DNA from: Smittium culicis
Lineage: Eukaryota; Kickxellomycota; Harpellomycetes; Harpellales; Legeriomycetaceae
Direction: 5' to 3'
Length of the DNA: 19,259 nucleotides
NCBI GenBank assembly: GCA_001970855.1
Contig: LSSN01000029.1
Location: 1-19,259 of the forward strand
Part shown: piece by piece, positions 9,740 to 19,259 of the stretch
Position numbering within the stretch: position 1 is the stretch's first letter
Layout of the letters: each line of letters starts with the position of its first letter
Position numbers and translations under genes: made by a program
Notes under the pieces: generated by a model
What the model was told of the DNA's origin: nothing
The model's database searches: none
Seen by the model: the letters and a program-made list of their open reading frames with translations, nothing else

Positions 9740-12700
9740 CTACAAACTCAGTTTTTTTTTTTCTAGATTTAAATATATATCGATGTATATAAAAAATACA
9801 AAAAATAATAATCTAAATATTTTAATCAAATCCACTTGCGTTATATTGACTTTTTCGTTGCAATAAAACTGTTCATTTAACGGAATAATTATGTTTTCAA
9901 ATATTTTTTTGCAAAATCGAGTCTCAAAACTATTAATCCCGATTTCTGGGTGGCTTCTGATTATTGAATATATTCCTGTTGCAGTCCAATCAATAATCAT
10001 ATAACCAAAACGATTAAAATCTACCGGATGCTTTTCAATTAAATACAACAAGTAAGAGGTCGAAAAATCCCACTTTTCTTTGCCATTTAAATTTGATGTC
10101 GCCAGAGCAATATTCACAATTTCGTTCATAACTATTTCGTCACAGGAACAGTCTTCAAAAAATACCCACATTTCATCAACAATTCTCCTACAAAACTTTC
10201 TCCCCATATTAATTTGCATGTACTCAGCCCAAATAAGATTTAAGCCCAAGTCACAGATAGGATTAGTATCGGAATTAAGCAATTTTCTAAAACAGGTTGA
10301 ATAAAATGTGTTCATTTTTTTAGTTGTGCTCTCACACTCGAATTCTTTCAAGTATACATAGTAAAAATACGACCCCAATAGCCATAAACTAGGCTTACTG
10401 GAGTTGTATTTAATAAAATCGCTGTTTGAATTTTCCTCATCAGTATATATTTGATCAAATTCTACTGTTAGTCCTAATAATTCGAATATCACATCTCTAC
10501 AATACTTCAATAACTCTGAGTCTTCCATTACAGAAAAATCTAAATCGAAAAATTTTGAACCAGGCTCAAATGTTCTAGGAATTTTTGAAAAACTTATGTT
10601 TGTAGGTTTTTTAGAAAAAGGTGATATTTCTTTTGGAAGTTGGTACTTTATAAACTCGGGATTACTAGGTATAGATTTTAAAGACATTCTCAATTGTGAT
10701 AGTACTGTTATAGATAATGCTTTAAAATCGTTTCCACTAACTAATCTTTTAGATATTAGATTCAGCATCCCATAATTTAAGCAAAACATGATCGGTGATA
10801 TATTCGTTAGCATCGCTACAAACGAATCAATATCTGATTCTATTCTTATACTATTTCCTATTTCAAGGCGCTTAAAAACCTTTTCCAAGTTTGTTTGAGG
10901 CGATAATGGTAAGGCTTTTAGAGATTTTTTAAAGGATTTTGGAAATGATAAAGATTCGTTAGTTGAAAAAGAGTACTTAAAATTGGGTTTTACTAAATCT
11001 TCTGGTTTATATATAGAATGTTCAAGGCTTGAAATAATTCGGTACAGGTTAGCTATTTGAGGTTTTGTAAAAATAATGCAGGTCACATAGTTTATAGATT
11101 TTGAGATTAGCGATCTGAAAATTTCTGAGTTTGAGCAAAGCTTCAGAAATTTTGTTCCACCTAGCTTACTAGTTGAAAATTCAAGATCTAATTTACCAAG
11201 TATTTTAATTCCCCTAGAGTTAAATCCATAAAACTCGCCGTTGCAAACAGAATAAATAAACAACATCCATAGAAAGTACCAGTCTAAAATTTCTAAATTA
11301 CACAACGTGCCTTTATCAATCGAGCTATTACCTAGCATAATTTTTGAAGGAAAAGTAAAAACAGCCAATTGACTAAGAGTTATGGTTTTTGAGTCATTCA
11401 AGCATTGGTATTCTAGAGGTATTTCTACAGGTGTATCAGAAGTAACGTTATCGTCAGCATTACTAGTGATACCTGAACCCATAGAATGATTTTGAAGCTT
11501 CAAATTCACAAAGTAAAAATGCAATAGGTGTGCAGGCGAGCTTTTGAGGGAAAGAACAAATGACTCTTCGGATTTAGAGCCTAGAAGATTTTTCATCCAT
11601 ATAAATAAACCTAATGAAGCTTTAAACTTGTCTGACTCTACATCAAAACACTTTTCGGTATTTCTCAAATTATACTTGTGAGTTAAGAAATTTAAGAATG
11701 ACCAATGCAGTTGCCAAACTAGTATAATAATATTTGAAACGTTAAAATTTTCATGATCACCCTTTATTCTAACCAAATTTGATGAGATCTTACAAATATC
11801 ATTAAGAATAAAGACAAGCTTTTTCTCACTATCAGAAGTTATTTTTTTTAGTTCTGATTCAGTTTCAAGATAGTTAATAGTAGTTACAAAAAGCTTGCAA
11901 GATAACAATTTAAACTGATCTTGAATGTGGGGGTAAAGAGGTGTTAAGAAAAACTCTATTTCTTTAAATGATATTTTAGATTGAATTATATACTCCGCTG
12001 ATATTTCGACTAAATTTTGGTCAGCATAATTTCTATCCTTGCAAAGATTTAATAAAAATCTTATATTCTCTTCTGAGCAGCTACTCGTGAAAAAATCCGA
12101 AAATTTGGATATACTAGATAAATTGGCTTGATCAATAATGTGATTTAAAGGGGAGTTCTGAAAATTGATAGATTCCGAACTAATATCGATATTATTTTCT
12201 AAGTTCTCATCTATATCATAGTAGCGTTTATGTTGAATTGCTTGTTGAGGACTGATTATGCCTAAATCATTTAATTTCTTTTTTAAAAATTTATGTTTTA
12301 AGAAATCTGAAAGTCCGGTATTAATCATAGGAACTAGCCAGGTATTTGAGGTGTTAAAGTTATTTGAAGGTTCCTCGCATGGCTTAATAACTAATAGCTG
12401 TCCCCAGAAATATTTTTCGATTGAATCAGAGGTGTTGGTATTATCTAGACGCGATTTTAAATAATGACAAATATAAGAATTTTGCCCAAAAGAGTCGTTA
12501 ATTGAAATTTTTTTTATACTTTTACTATTTTGTATGCTTCTAGAGTTTGTGTATTGGGAACTTAAATTCTCAAGGCCTATAAAATCGACTGAATTGACAA
12601 GTGTTTTCCAATTATTCGATAAAACTTTAAAAACACCAGATTCTTCTATAAATTTATCTGGAGAATTAGATTGAAATAAAAATTTCAACCTTTTAAAGTA

Positions 12701-15700
12701 TTCGATTCCGGTTTTACTAGTTACAAAAATAGGATAATGAGTTAAGTAGTATACAATGCAATCAAGCTGGGATGATTTGAAATCTTTAAAGTGGATTGAT
12801 CTGCAATTATCATCATTGCAGTAACCTCCAGAGGATTCATAAGCACAAACTCTACTTTCAGCTAAAACTTCGCTTTGTATGCCAAACTCTTCATTAGAGT
12901 TTTTTCCTAGAAGAAGAGTTTTTAAGCTTGGGCTAAAAACTGAATTGTATTTGATGTAACTATTTGATTTATTATTTTTTGCAGTAAAATCTTTGCTAAT
13001 ACTATAATCTTTGATAAAGGATCGAGCTTCATCGATATTTGAGGAGAAAGTAAGCAATAGATCAGCAGTAGGGTTTGATATATAAATACTATCGATTTCA
13101 GAAATGGATTCGAAGCTTGCAAAGCTTGACGTTTGGTAATTACTATTTGGTTCGCGTGGTTTAATATGACTTTCTAACAGATCAATTGCAAAATCAATAA
13201 AATTATTTATGGTACATTTATTTATGCGTTTTGTAGCGATGATAATAGGAGCATTATCATTATTGGATGTACTTGGCAGACTGGAATCTTTTTTCTCAAA
13301 TCTATTACTATAAACTAAAGGGTTATCTTTATGTGTATTGTTGACATCATATTTCAGGTGATCAAGTTTATCGTTATTTATACTATTACTGGTTGAAATT
13401 TTGTTAAGAGTTTCGGTATTATCATGAAGATAGTTGAACGTCTTGGAAGCAAACTTTGAGGGTATTAAGGTTTTAGAGTTATAAACACTGAAATTTTCCT
13501 GCGTAGTAGATGAGTACAATGGGTTTACTGGTAAAATCGTTTGGGAGTTTGAGGTTGATGGATATTCAAATTTATCAACATGTTTAATTTTTGAAGTTGG
13601 ATGTGAAAGTTGTTGAGAATCTGGAGTTTTTGGATGAATTTTTTTGTTGCTTTTTAAATTGGAATTATATGAATAAGTTGGATCTGAGCCAAGGTTTGTT
13701 GAAAAAAACGATTCATTCTGGGAATTGGAATGAAATACGCTTTTGGGACTTTCTTTGGCGAGAGTGTTTGAAACTGGGGTTATTAGATCAGTGGTTGTGT
13801 TTGTAGCTGGTAAGTTACAAGATAAAATGGAGTTTATTTCGCTTTTTAAAGTTTTAATTTCTGAATCTGAATTGGATATTAGAGATTGGATTTTAGATAG
13901 TTGAATCTGAAGATTAGATCTATGTTTTGTGGCGACTAGTAATTTTTCTTTTAGTGACTTTAGATTTTCATAGGACTTTATTTTATTCGAGATGTCATCT
14001 AATTTGGAGTGTGTGTTACTGGGGTTACCTTCTGGTATATTAAGAGGGTGGATTGGTAAGTTGTCTCGAATAGGCCTGTTATTAGTAGAATTTATGATAC
14101 CCAAGGATTCCAAATTTGTAGAGAGCTTTATTTGTGGCAATAATGTGGTTGAAGGAGGGATGTCAGCACTAAGTACGTTATCAGGATAAATAAATGGTTG
14201 CGTTGAAGAGCCTGAGGGTAGCATTGACGGCGCTGTGAACATGTTTTTGGTTCCAATTTCTTTTAAACGACGTTCATACTCTAATTTAAGCTTTGCAATT
14301 TTTTCTTCTTTCCTAAGTATTTGATAGTCATGATTTTTTTTGAAAATATTATCATCAATTGATCGAGGTATTAGGTTAGCGCTTTTCATAGATAGATTGT
14401 CTGAGTTATTGATTTCGTGCAACGGTTTTAACGAAATAGGATTGATTTTATTAAGAGTTATACTATTCCTAAAATTTGATAAAGATCTGACAGATAGGTT
14501 ACGACACTCTTTAACAAGCTTTCTGTTTTCGGAGTCGATAAAATGATTTCTATGAGAGTGAGAGCGGATGTTAGGCAATTTTGAGCTGAAGTTAGTAACA
14601 TTATATTCATCGTCGGTATTTGTGTCACTTGTATCTGAAACGTTAACTAAAAAAGTTAATGGTTTTGGTAGTTTTTTATGGACAATTGGTGTATAAATTG
14701 GTGAATGAACAGCAGAAGAGTTATTTTTATGGCCAGTTGATAAAGCTAAAATGGGCTGTAGATTGAGGGAGTTGGGATTTTTTAGGGGGCTATTGTTTTT
14801 AATGTTATCAGATTCATAGTCACTTCCTAGATCCATATCCACGTCACTTTCAGTGCAATTCATAGAGGATTGGGGATTTCTGGCAGCAAAAGTATTATTG
14901 AAAAAAGAACCTTCTTCAAGCCATACATTAGAGTCAATAGTTTCAGACTGGGTGATTAAATTTTTGGTATCTAAAGAGAAACTTTGAACAAACGAACTTA
15001 TTTGATCGCTAGCTATTGAAGAGTTTGTATTAGCTCCAATTTTTTGATTTGGGGGATTAAAAGAATTTTCTAATTGAGTATTCCTGTGGTTAACATTTAT
15101 GGAAGAATCATGATGTTCGTGGCAGTAAGAATTACTAGCCGGAGAAAGAGGTAAAGAAATATTTGAAATGTTATTGCCCGAATTAGTGCTTGGTAGGCTA
15201 ATAGCATTACACAGTTCAGTGTAATTAATTTCGCGTTTAGTGGTAAACTCGGGTTCTGTTAGATCTAAATATAAAGTAATAAGGGGATTAGGTAAAAATA
15301 CTAGTTTTTCATTATTCAGTAGAATAAAAGATATAAGCTGGTTTAGCAAATGAAATGACTGTTAAAAACCTTGAGCGATACTTGAATCAAAATCTGAATT
15401 AAAACGCGAGCTTAATCTGGAACTGACTGAGCTATTGTCGGATATTTCACCAGATTCAGCAGATAAAGGATCATGATTTAAAATTGGTATGGAGGTTGAA
15501 AGAGGATTTTTGTGCTGCTTAGAAACCGGGCCTATTTTTACATCCTTGGCATGATTAACGTATTGCTCGAAAGATTCAGAGGGCTTTCTTCTCTTAACAA
15601 AGTGAAAAACTGAGGAAGCTTTTCTTTTTGATATATTTTTCTTTTTATTGAAATGATTTTTGGCTTTTTTGTATTGGGCAAGTTTGGAAGGGTAAGATGA

Positions 15701-16086
15701 GTATGATTCATCGCTAATTTCTCCTTCTTCGTAATCTGAATTAAATATATATTTAAGGTATATTTATGATTATCAATAAAAGCAAGTCGATGAAAGAAAA
15801 ATAAAGAAAGAAAGAAAAAGAAAGGATAACCTGATGTCTTTGGCTGATTACTATACGGTGAATCATTAAGAGGAGGCTGGGATTTGTTGTGATAAGTATT
15901 TACAGTAGGACTTGGATGAGTATCAATTCTTGGGATATGATTACTATTCTCGACTGATATGGTAGATTGGCTTCTAGTATTAGAAGATTTTTCAGCTTTC
16001 ATAGAAGCCAAAGCAGCGGCTCGTAATTTTTGTATAGCAGATAGAGGGTCGATGGTGGAGCCGATAGGCAGATTATCGCTGCTCAT
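9740..16086 (-). CDS. Red1/ZFC3H1-like zinc-finger protein (at least three exons)
   Basis: This is probably a scaffold of nuclear RNA surveillance: Red1 in fission yeast MTREC/NURS and ZFC3H1 in the human PAXT connection work with the Mtr4-type helicase and the exosome. Proposed exons are 16086-15831, 15735-15370 and 15264-9740, giving 2048 residues. Residues 21-33 read LRAAALASMKAEK. EEGEISDE at 88-95 and ESGEISD at 179-185 resemble acidic motifs of this family. Basic, NLS-like stretches lie at 108-136. Predicted helical or coiled-coil segments fall at about 517-547 and 626-686. The diagnostic zf-C3H1 finger is C1014-X8-C1023-X4-C1028-X3-H1032 in CAYESSGGYCNDDNCRSIH. The rest, to the C terminus, looks alpha-helical. 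The size resembles human ZFC3H1 (about 1990 residues) rather than the much shorter fission yeast Red1. The last 25 residues look like translated intron; see the alternative last exon. The finger assignment is firm, the exact exon ends less so. Confidence 0.85.
15265..15369 (-). other. Zinc-finger gene intron 2
   Basis: A 105-base intron is needed because exon 2 meets an in-frame TAA at 15364-15362 and the next open frame has no ATG near its start. The acceptor is strong: a CCTAATCC branch-like site, then TTTATATTTAG|AT. The favoured donor is CAAG|GTTTTT at 15369, phase 1. A second phase-1 donor, G|GTGAAA, lies about 80 bases upstream and would remove the ESGEISD region's tail. The hydrophobic reading inside the intron is unlike the polar protein around it. 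Confidence 0.6.
15736..15830 (-). other. Zinc-finger gene intron 1
   Basis: This is a 95-base intron with donor TCAG|GTTATC, a long pyrimidine tract just after the donor, and acceptor TTTAATTCAG|AT. It is in phase 1. Exon 1 would otherwise read into a Phe-rich string. Splicing joins ...QPKTS to DYEEGEISDE, an acidic motif expected near the N terminus of this family. Confidence 0.75.
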
Positions 16087-16750
16087 TTTTTATTGATTTA
16101 TATTAAAATTCTGATATATTTGTTTAATTTGGTTTATGGACGTATACTATAAGGAATTAAAAGTTCATTCCCGATTTTATAGCGCAATGAATTAAAGATC
16201 TACCAAGAATGATTATGTTTGTGTTGATCTTAAATTTGCGCGCTTTATAATTCTTCATAATTTTAGACACTCAATTTTCTTATTTGCATCTTTTTTATGT
16301 CAATTTACATTTAATCTTTTTATCTATACTATAAGTGGCTAATAACCTATTAGCGAATAGACACATTTGATTAACTTTTGTCTTAAAATCTCACCAATGA
16401 AATTTATATTCTATTAAACAAGCCAATAGTAGCTTCTAAGCTTATATCAACAATTCCTTGTTGATTTGGCAATGAATTTGAATCTTGGACTTCAAAGCAC
16501 ATTTATACTTTTATACGAGCAGAGGAGACGTATTATCTGTTATCATCTTGTTAGATAACACTAAACCAAAAATACAGTTAAATTTTATCAAATAAAATTA
16601 AAAAAATTATATAATGAGTGCAAATTACAATAAATTGACTTACTTATAACCTTTTCTTTAGCAGTTATATTCTACCGATATAAATATTTTCAACTTTAAA
16701 TTTTTATACTAAAGAATATTTAATAATTTTATTTGCTTAAAAAATATTAA
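16087..16750. other. Upstream region of the zinc-finger gene
   Basis: No gene is seen here. The part next to 16086 should hold the zinc-finger gene promoter and 5' leader. Two small perfect inverted repeats lie close together: ATCAACAA with a 4-base loop (16446-16465), and TGTTATC with a 9-base loop (16538-16560). They may be chance or may mark the left side of the decayed retroelement that begins by 16751. Confidence 0.5.
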
Positions 16751-17330
16751 ACGAAGGAACAAGTAACTGAAACCCAAGCTCCCGCAAGCCAAGACCAAAT
16801 TAAGGTATTAACCGAACTGGTACAATAACTCCTGCGTTAAAGGGAAATGAACCGTAAAATCCTTACCTCATTACGAGGATCCCCGTGATATGAGTGAAGA
16901 TTTGCTACGAAGTCACAGAGGCACTTTTAATGATTGATGAATAACTATTTCACTCGCCACTAACAAAAGAATAACTTGAGACTGCAATACATTCTTGCAC
17001 AAGTACTAGTTCGATGATATAAATTATACTGCCACTGAATGGCTCAGAATCAAGAACGGTGAACAAATCTGGCACAATCCTGTATGGAATTCAAAGTACC
17101 ATGGCTCAAGAAACCAGACCTAGTAACTTCTATACCCAACCAAGATTCCAAGAATATTCAGGACCAGATACCTCTGAGGATCCTGAGTTCAAAATTTGAT
17201 AGCACTATAAGAACTCTTCTATATAAATTTGCCAAAACCATAACCCAATAAAGGTTTGAAAATCCTCACCATAACCAATCATGCATAAAATTAAACCGAC
17301 CCGAAATGTTGATTAAATAATTAAACCGCT
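16751..17330 (+). pseudogene. Gag remnant of the retroelement
   Basis: The first open piece, 16751-16825, contains QDQIKVLTELVQ and stops at TAA 16826. A second set of pieces changes frame twice. About 17022-17109 contains WHNPVWNSKY. Frame +1 from 17101 then contains MAQETRPSNFY and DTSEDPEF. The next frame (open 17063-17248) contains FDSTIRTLLYKFAKTITQ followed by TAA. Read in order these make one continuous capsid-like protein with two frameshifts and several stops. The similarity to gag proteins of fungal DIRS-like elements is from recognition, not from a search. Confidence 0.55.
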
Positions 17331-17606
17331 AATTTACTAACAATAATAGAAGCGCAACCATTCACAAAAATCCAACAGTGAAGCTTCAATGTGCTCAGCA
17401 CTTAAGCGAGATTCAGCAGAACTCAGTCAATAATATTTTAGATGCAGAAAAACTATTATAATCTAGAGAACCAAATATAAAAACACCCATTTAATCCAAA
17501 AAAAAGACTCAATTCCTCTGATCTCCAGCAAAATTTTCATGAAAGGTTTCGCTTTTACGATATGAGGTCTCATTAGAGCCCCAGAACACTCATTTCCAAT
17601 ACTTGT

Positions 17607-18035
17607 GGAAGATTAATTATGTTCAATGAAGTTTGATATATACTTAAAGGCAGTCGCTGCGTTTGAAACATAGTTTCGATTTGATACAGAATCCAATTCA
17701 AATACTTCTACTACTATTTACCTAAAATTATAAAAGATAAAACTGTTACCAGAAGCAAACAAGAATATACCAGTGGGATTTGGAATTTTCTTTGAAATAA
17801 AATGCGGTAATAAAGATAGATTTAAAGGATTCTACTTTTGCAGCTCTCATTAAATATTTTAAAAAATGTTGACGGTATCAGATTTTTTCTCATCTTAAGA
17901 ACCCTAAAAAAAGATACATTGGATCAAAAATTTAAGACTGAACCTCAGTATTCAATCCGTCGTATTTTAAAATTTAAGAATAACATGAATTCCTTATTCA
18001 TCAGGAGTTTATTTATAAATATACTAGTGTACTAA
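17607..18035 (+). pseudogene. Reverse transcriptase remnant
   Basis: One frame runs from 17607 to the stop at 18033-18035 with several internal stops before 17838. It begins GRLIMF, and a stop (TGA) stands where relatives have Trp. YRIQF follows about 25 residues later, then SKQE near 17750. From 17838 the frame is open for 65 codons: ILKNVDGIRFFLILRTLKK corresponds to the conserved segment around strand 1 of retroelement reverse transcriptases, and KFKTEP to the FKMET segment before the first catalytic Asp block. The place of the first catalytic Asp reads NSLFIRSLF, so the Asp is lost. GFYF appears in another frame just before 17838, pointing to a small indel there. Confidence 0.65.
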
Positions 18036-18321
18036 AAACGTATGATTTTTCTGTGATTTCAATTCTAAGGAAAAGCATGATAATTCGCATTTATCCATTG
18101 TTATCTGTCTCTAATCCCACTATTATTATCGAAGAAGCTTCATCAGCATCTTTAGCAGTATAGAAACCTAGAGCTTCAAACATCAGAATACCCGAAAGAT
18201 CTATTGAAACTATAAAAATTCAATATAGTATGTATATAAAACATAGATTTGGTTTAATCCTTTATCAGAGCTTGTATTCAAAAATCATTTCGATAAATCA
18301 GCAGTAACTCCGTAGCAATCG
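18036..18321. other. No clear gene; downstream of the retroelement remnant
   Basis: The reverse-transcriptase frame cannot be followed past 18035. One plus-strand reading from about 18083 to the TAG at about 18160 contains IIIEEASSASLAV, but nothing recognisable follows. This may be further retroelement debris. Confidence 0.4.
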
Positions 18322-18477
18322 ATGGTAGAGCTTAAGGATGACAACAAACTCACAGAAAATGTTACTGAATTTTTCTACACCATATGCCAAGAGCTTAAAG
18401 GGAGAAATGAAAAAAATACAGAAATCTTGAAAAAAAACGTTGAAATACTTAGTGAGCTTTATTTGAAAACCAAATAA
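18322..18477 (+). CDS. Small charged open frame, possibly a second gag fragment
   Basis: An ATG at 18322 opens 51 codons rich in Lys, Glu and Leu, predicted to be helical or coiled coil, with KGRNEKNTEILKKNVEILSE in the middle. An in-frame TAG lies six bases upstream of the ATG and the frame ends with TAA, so it stands alone. Charged coiled-coil segments of this kind occur near the N terminus of gag proteins, and the piece lies next to a dead retroelement. It could equally be a chance frame. I do not recognise it. Confidence 0.25.
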   Translation: MVELKDDNKLTENVTEFFYTICQELKGRNEKNTEILKKNVEILSELYLKTK

Positions 18478-18777
18478 AATATTATTATACCTAACTACAG
18501 AGCGCCTCTTCCTACAACGTCTATTGGAATTGAATAACTGATAATATCGAAATATAAACCTTCGAGATCAACAGCTAATCTTATGGAACCTGCAATCCAT
18601 ATCATTTTATTATATAATTATCGATTAAGATATATATCAGTCAGCTCTTCCTTACTTAAGCTGGAGAATTTTAGATTTTCTCCGATGAAAACGAAAAAAT
18701 AACGAGTATAATTTTAAGTATGAAAACTTAGGGGTATACAGGGTTTTCCATTCTATTTTGAAAAAGCTACCGTCTAT
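18478..18777. other. No gene seen
   Basis: This is an AT-rich stretch between the small charged open frame and the 21-base minisatellite. TCTATTTTG occurs at 18752 and again at 18773, the second copy leading into the minisatellite. Nothing else stands out. Confidence 0.4.
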
Positions 18778-18953
18778 TTTGCATAACAACAAAATATTTT
18801 TGCAAAAAAATTTTCGCTTCGCATTTCAAAATAACTTTTCTTGAAATTACATAATTTTGTCCAAACAATTTTGCAAAATGTAATTTCAATTTTGCACAAG
18901 TTGCTTTTTAATTTGCACACGTCACAAAAAATTTTGCAAATTCTCTTTTCCTG
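18778..18953. repeat. Diverged 21-base minisatellite with TTTGCA phase mark
   Basis: TTTGCA starts at 18778, 18799, 18870, 18891, 18912 and 18933. Within the two blocks (18778-18819 and 18870-18953) the spacing is exactly 21 bases each time. The blocks are 71 bases apart, with intermediate sequence that looks like further decayed units (for example TTCGCA at 18818). Outside the TTTGCA core the units have diverged strongly. On the minus strand the right block reads as heptads beginning Cys-Lys (CKIFCDV, CKLKSNL, CKIEITF, CKIVWTK) within an open frame that has no ATG at its start, so a coding origin is possible but unproven. Confidence 0.65.
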
Positions 18954-19130
18954 GCTTGGATTGGATAAAAACCACCAACTTGTTTTAGCGCATTTCAAGT
19001 AAAAATACTACAGTAAATTAGCATCAATGAAACTTTTCCTTTCAATGGATAACTTTATTCAATTCAGCTAATGTTTTTTTTAATGGTTCTGTGATAATTT
19101 TTTTTTATAATTCTACACCTTTATTTGTAT
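18954..19130. other. Short spacer before the hexanucleotide array
   Basis: AT-rich sequence between the minisatellite and the terminal array. No gene, RNA or repeat is seen. Confidence 0.4.
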
Positions 19131-19259
19131 TCCATCTCCATCTCCATCTCCATCTCCATCTCCATCTCCATCTCCATCTCCATCTCCATCTCCATCTCCA
19201 TCTCCATCTCCATCTCCATCTCCATCTCCATCTCCATCTCCATCTCCATCTCCATCTCC
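19131..19259. repeat. Perfect TCCATC hexanucleotide array at the window edge
   Basis: There are 21 perfect TCCATC units plus TCC, with no interruption, running off the end of the window. If translated, a plus-strand frame gives Pro-Ser, Ser-Ile or His-Leu dipeptides; the minus strand gives Gly-Asp, Glu-Met or Arg-Trp. The C-rich strand is on top at the right-hand end, the opposite of a telomere. The perfect identity suggests recent expansion, and the sequence stopping inside it suggests an assembly break. Confidence 0.95.

Larger units (their letters stand above)
16751..18035 (+). mobile_element. Decayed DIRS-like retroelement (gag and partial reverse transcriptase)
   Basis: This is a dead plus-strand retroelement of more even base composition than its flanks. 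Order and content match a fungal DIRS-like element: gag remnants (16751-17330), then a conserved segment beginning GRLIMF at about 17610, then the start of the reverse transcriptase domain (17838-18035). All parts carry stops or frameshifts. Pol is cut off within the first third of the reverse transcriptase; I find no RNase H, methyltransferase or tyrosine recombinase after it. I see no clear terminal repeats or target duplications, so the borders are approximate. The choice of DIRS over Ty3 rests on the gag style and the GRL...F block before the reverse transcriptase, and is less certain than retroelement origin. Confidence 0.65.

Noticed and set aside
15359..15369. 11-base GT...AG segment as an intron in the zinc-finger gene
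   Set aside because: It is too short to be spliced, and removing it would shift the frame.
15538..16086. Separate 182-residue protein upstream of the zinc-finger gene
   Set aside because: After the donor at 15830 the frame turns into a Phe-rich string typical of translated intron. Splicing to 15735 gives an acidic EEGEISDE motif expected in this family.
18841..18889. 12-base perfect inverted repeat (TTGAAATTACAT) as a functional hairpin
   Set aside because: With about 80 percent or more A/T, one or two such pairs with loops up to 30 bases are expected in a window of this size, and it overlaps the 21-base repeat.
19131..19259. Terminal tandem array as a telomere
   Set aside because: A telomere at the right-hand end should have its G-rich strand on top running 5' to 3'. 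Here the top strand is C-rich, and the unit is not a known telomere repeat.
1..19259. tRNA, rRNA or CRISPR array
   Set aside because: No tRNA cloverleaf with a T-loop GTTC-type signal, no rRNA core sequence and no regularly spaced identical repeats with unique spacers were seen by eye.

Overview
This window is a very AT-rich piece of eukaryotic nuclear DNA, most likely from an early-diverging fungus. Three spliced protein genes can be read: AMP deaminase, a lipid phosphate phosphatase of the PAP2 family, and a large zinc-finger protein of the Red1/ZFC3H1 RNA-surveillance family. The fungal assignment rests on the AMP deaminase C-terminal half, which reads like fungal Amd1, on a lipid phosphatase of about the length of yeast Lpp1/Dpp1, on short introns of roughly 95-175 bases, and on a decayed DIRS-like retroelement. 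AT-rich Kickxellomycotina such as Harpellales would fit, but that is inference.

Layout. Positions 1-3700 are AT-rich with no recognisable gene. Positions 3703-4141 hold an unidentified coding-like tract broken over three frames. AMP deaminase (two exons) occupies 6638 to 4330 on the minus strand. A divergent promoter of about 970 bases separates it from the lipid phosphate phosphatase (three exons, 7612-8777, plus strand). A convergent AT-rich spacer follows. The Red1/ZFC3H1-like gene (at least three exons) runs from 16086 to 9740 on the minus strand, possibly ending at 9669. From 16751 to 18035 lie gag and reverse-transcriptase remnants of a dead plus-strand retroelement. The window ends with a diverged 21-base minisatellite (18778-18953) and a pure TCCATC hexanucleotide array (19131-19259) that runs off the edge.

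The genes do not form one pathway. AMPD works in purine nucleotide balance, the PAP2 protein in phospholipid dephosphorylation at membranes, and the zinc-finger protein probably in nuclear RNA decay. The strongest results from reading the sequence are the exon structures (every inferred CDS intron falls in phase 1), a possible hidden last exon of the zinc-finger gene, the frame-by-frame reading of the dead retroelement, and the 21-base periodicity near the right end. I did not find a clearly new biological system.
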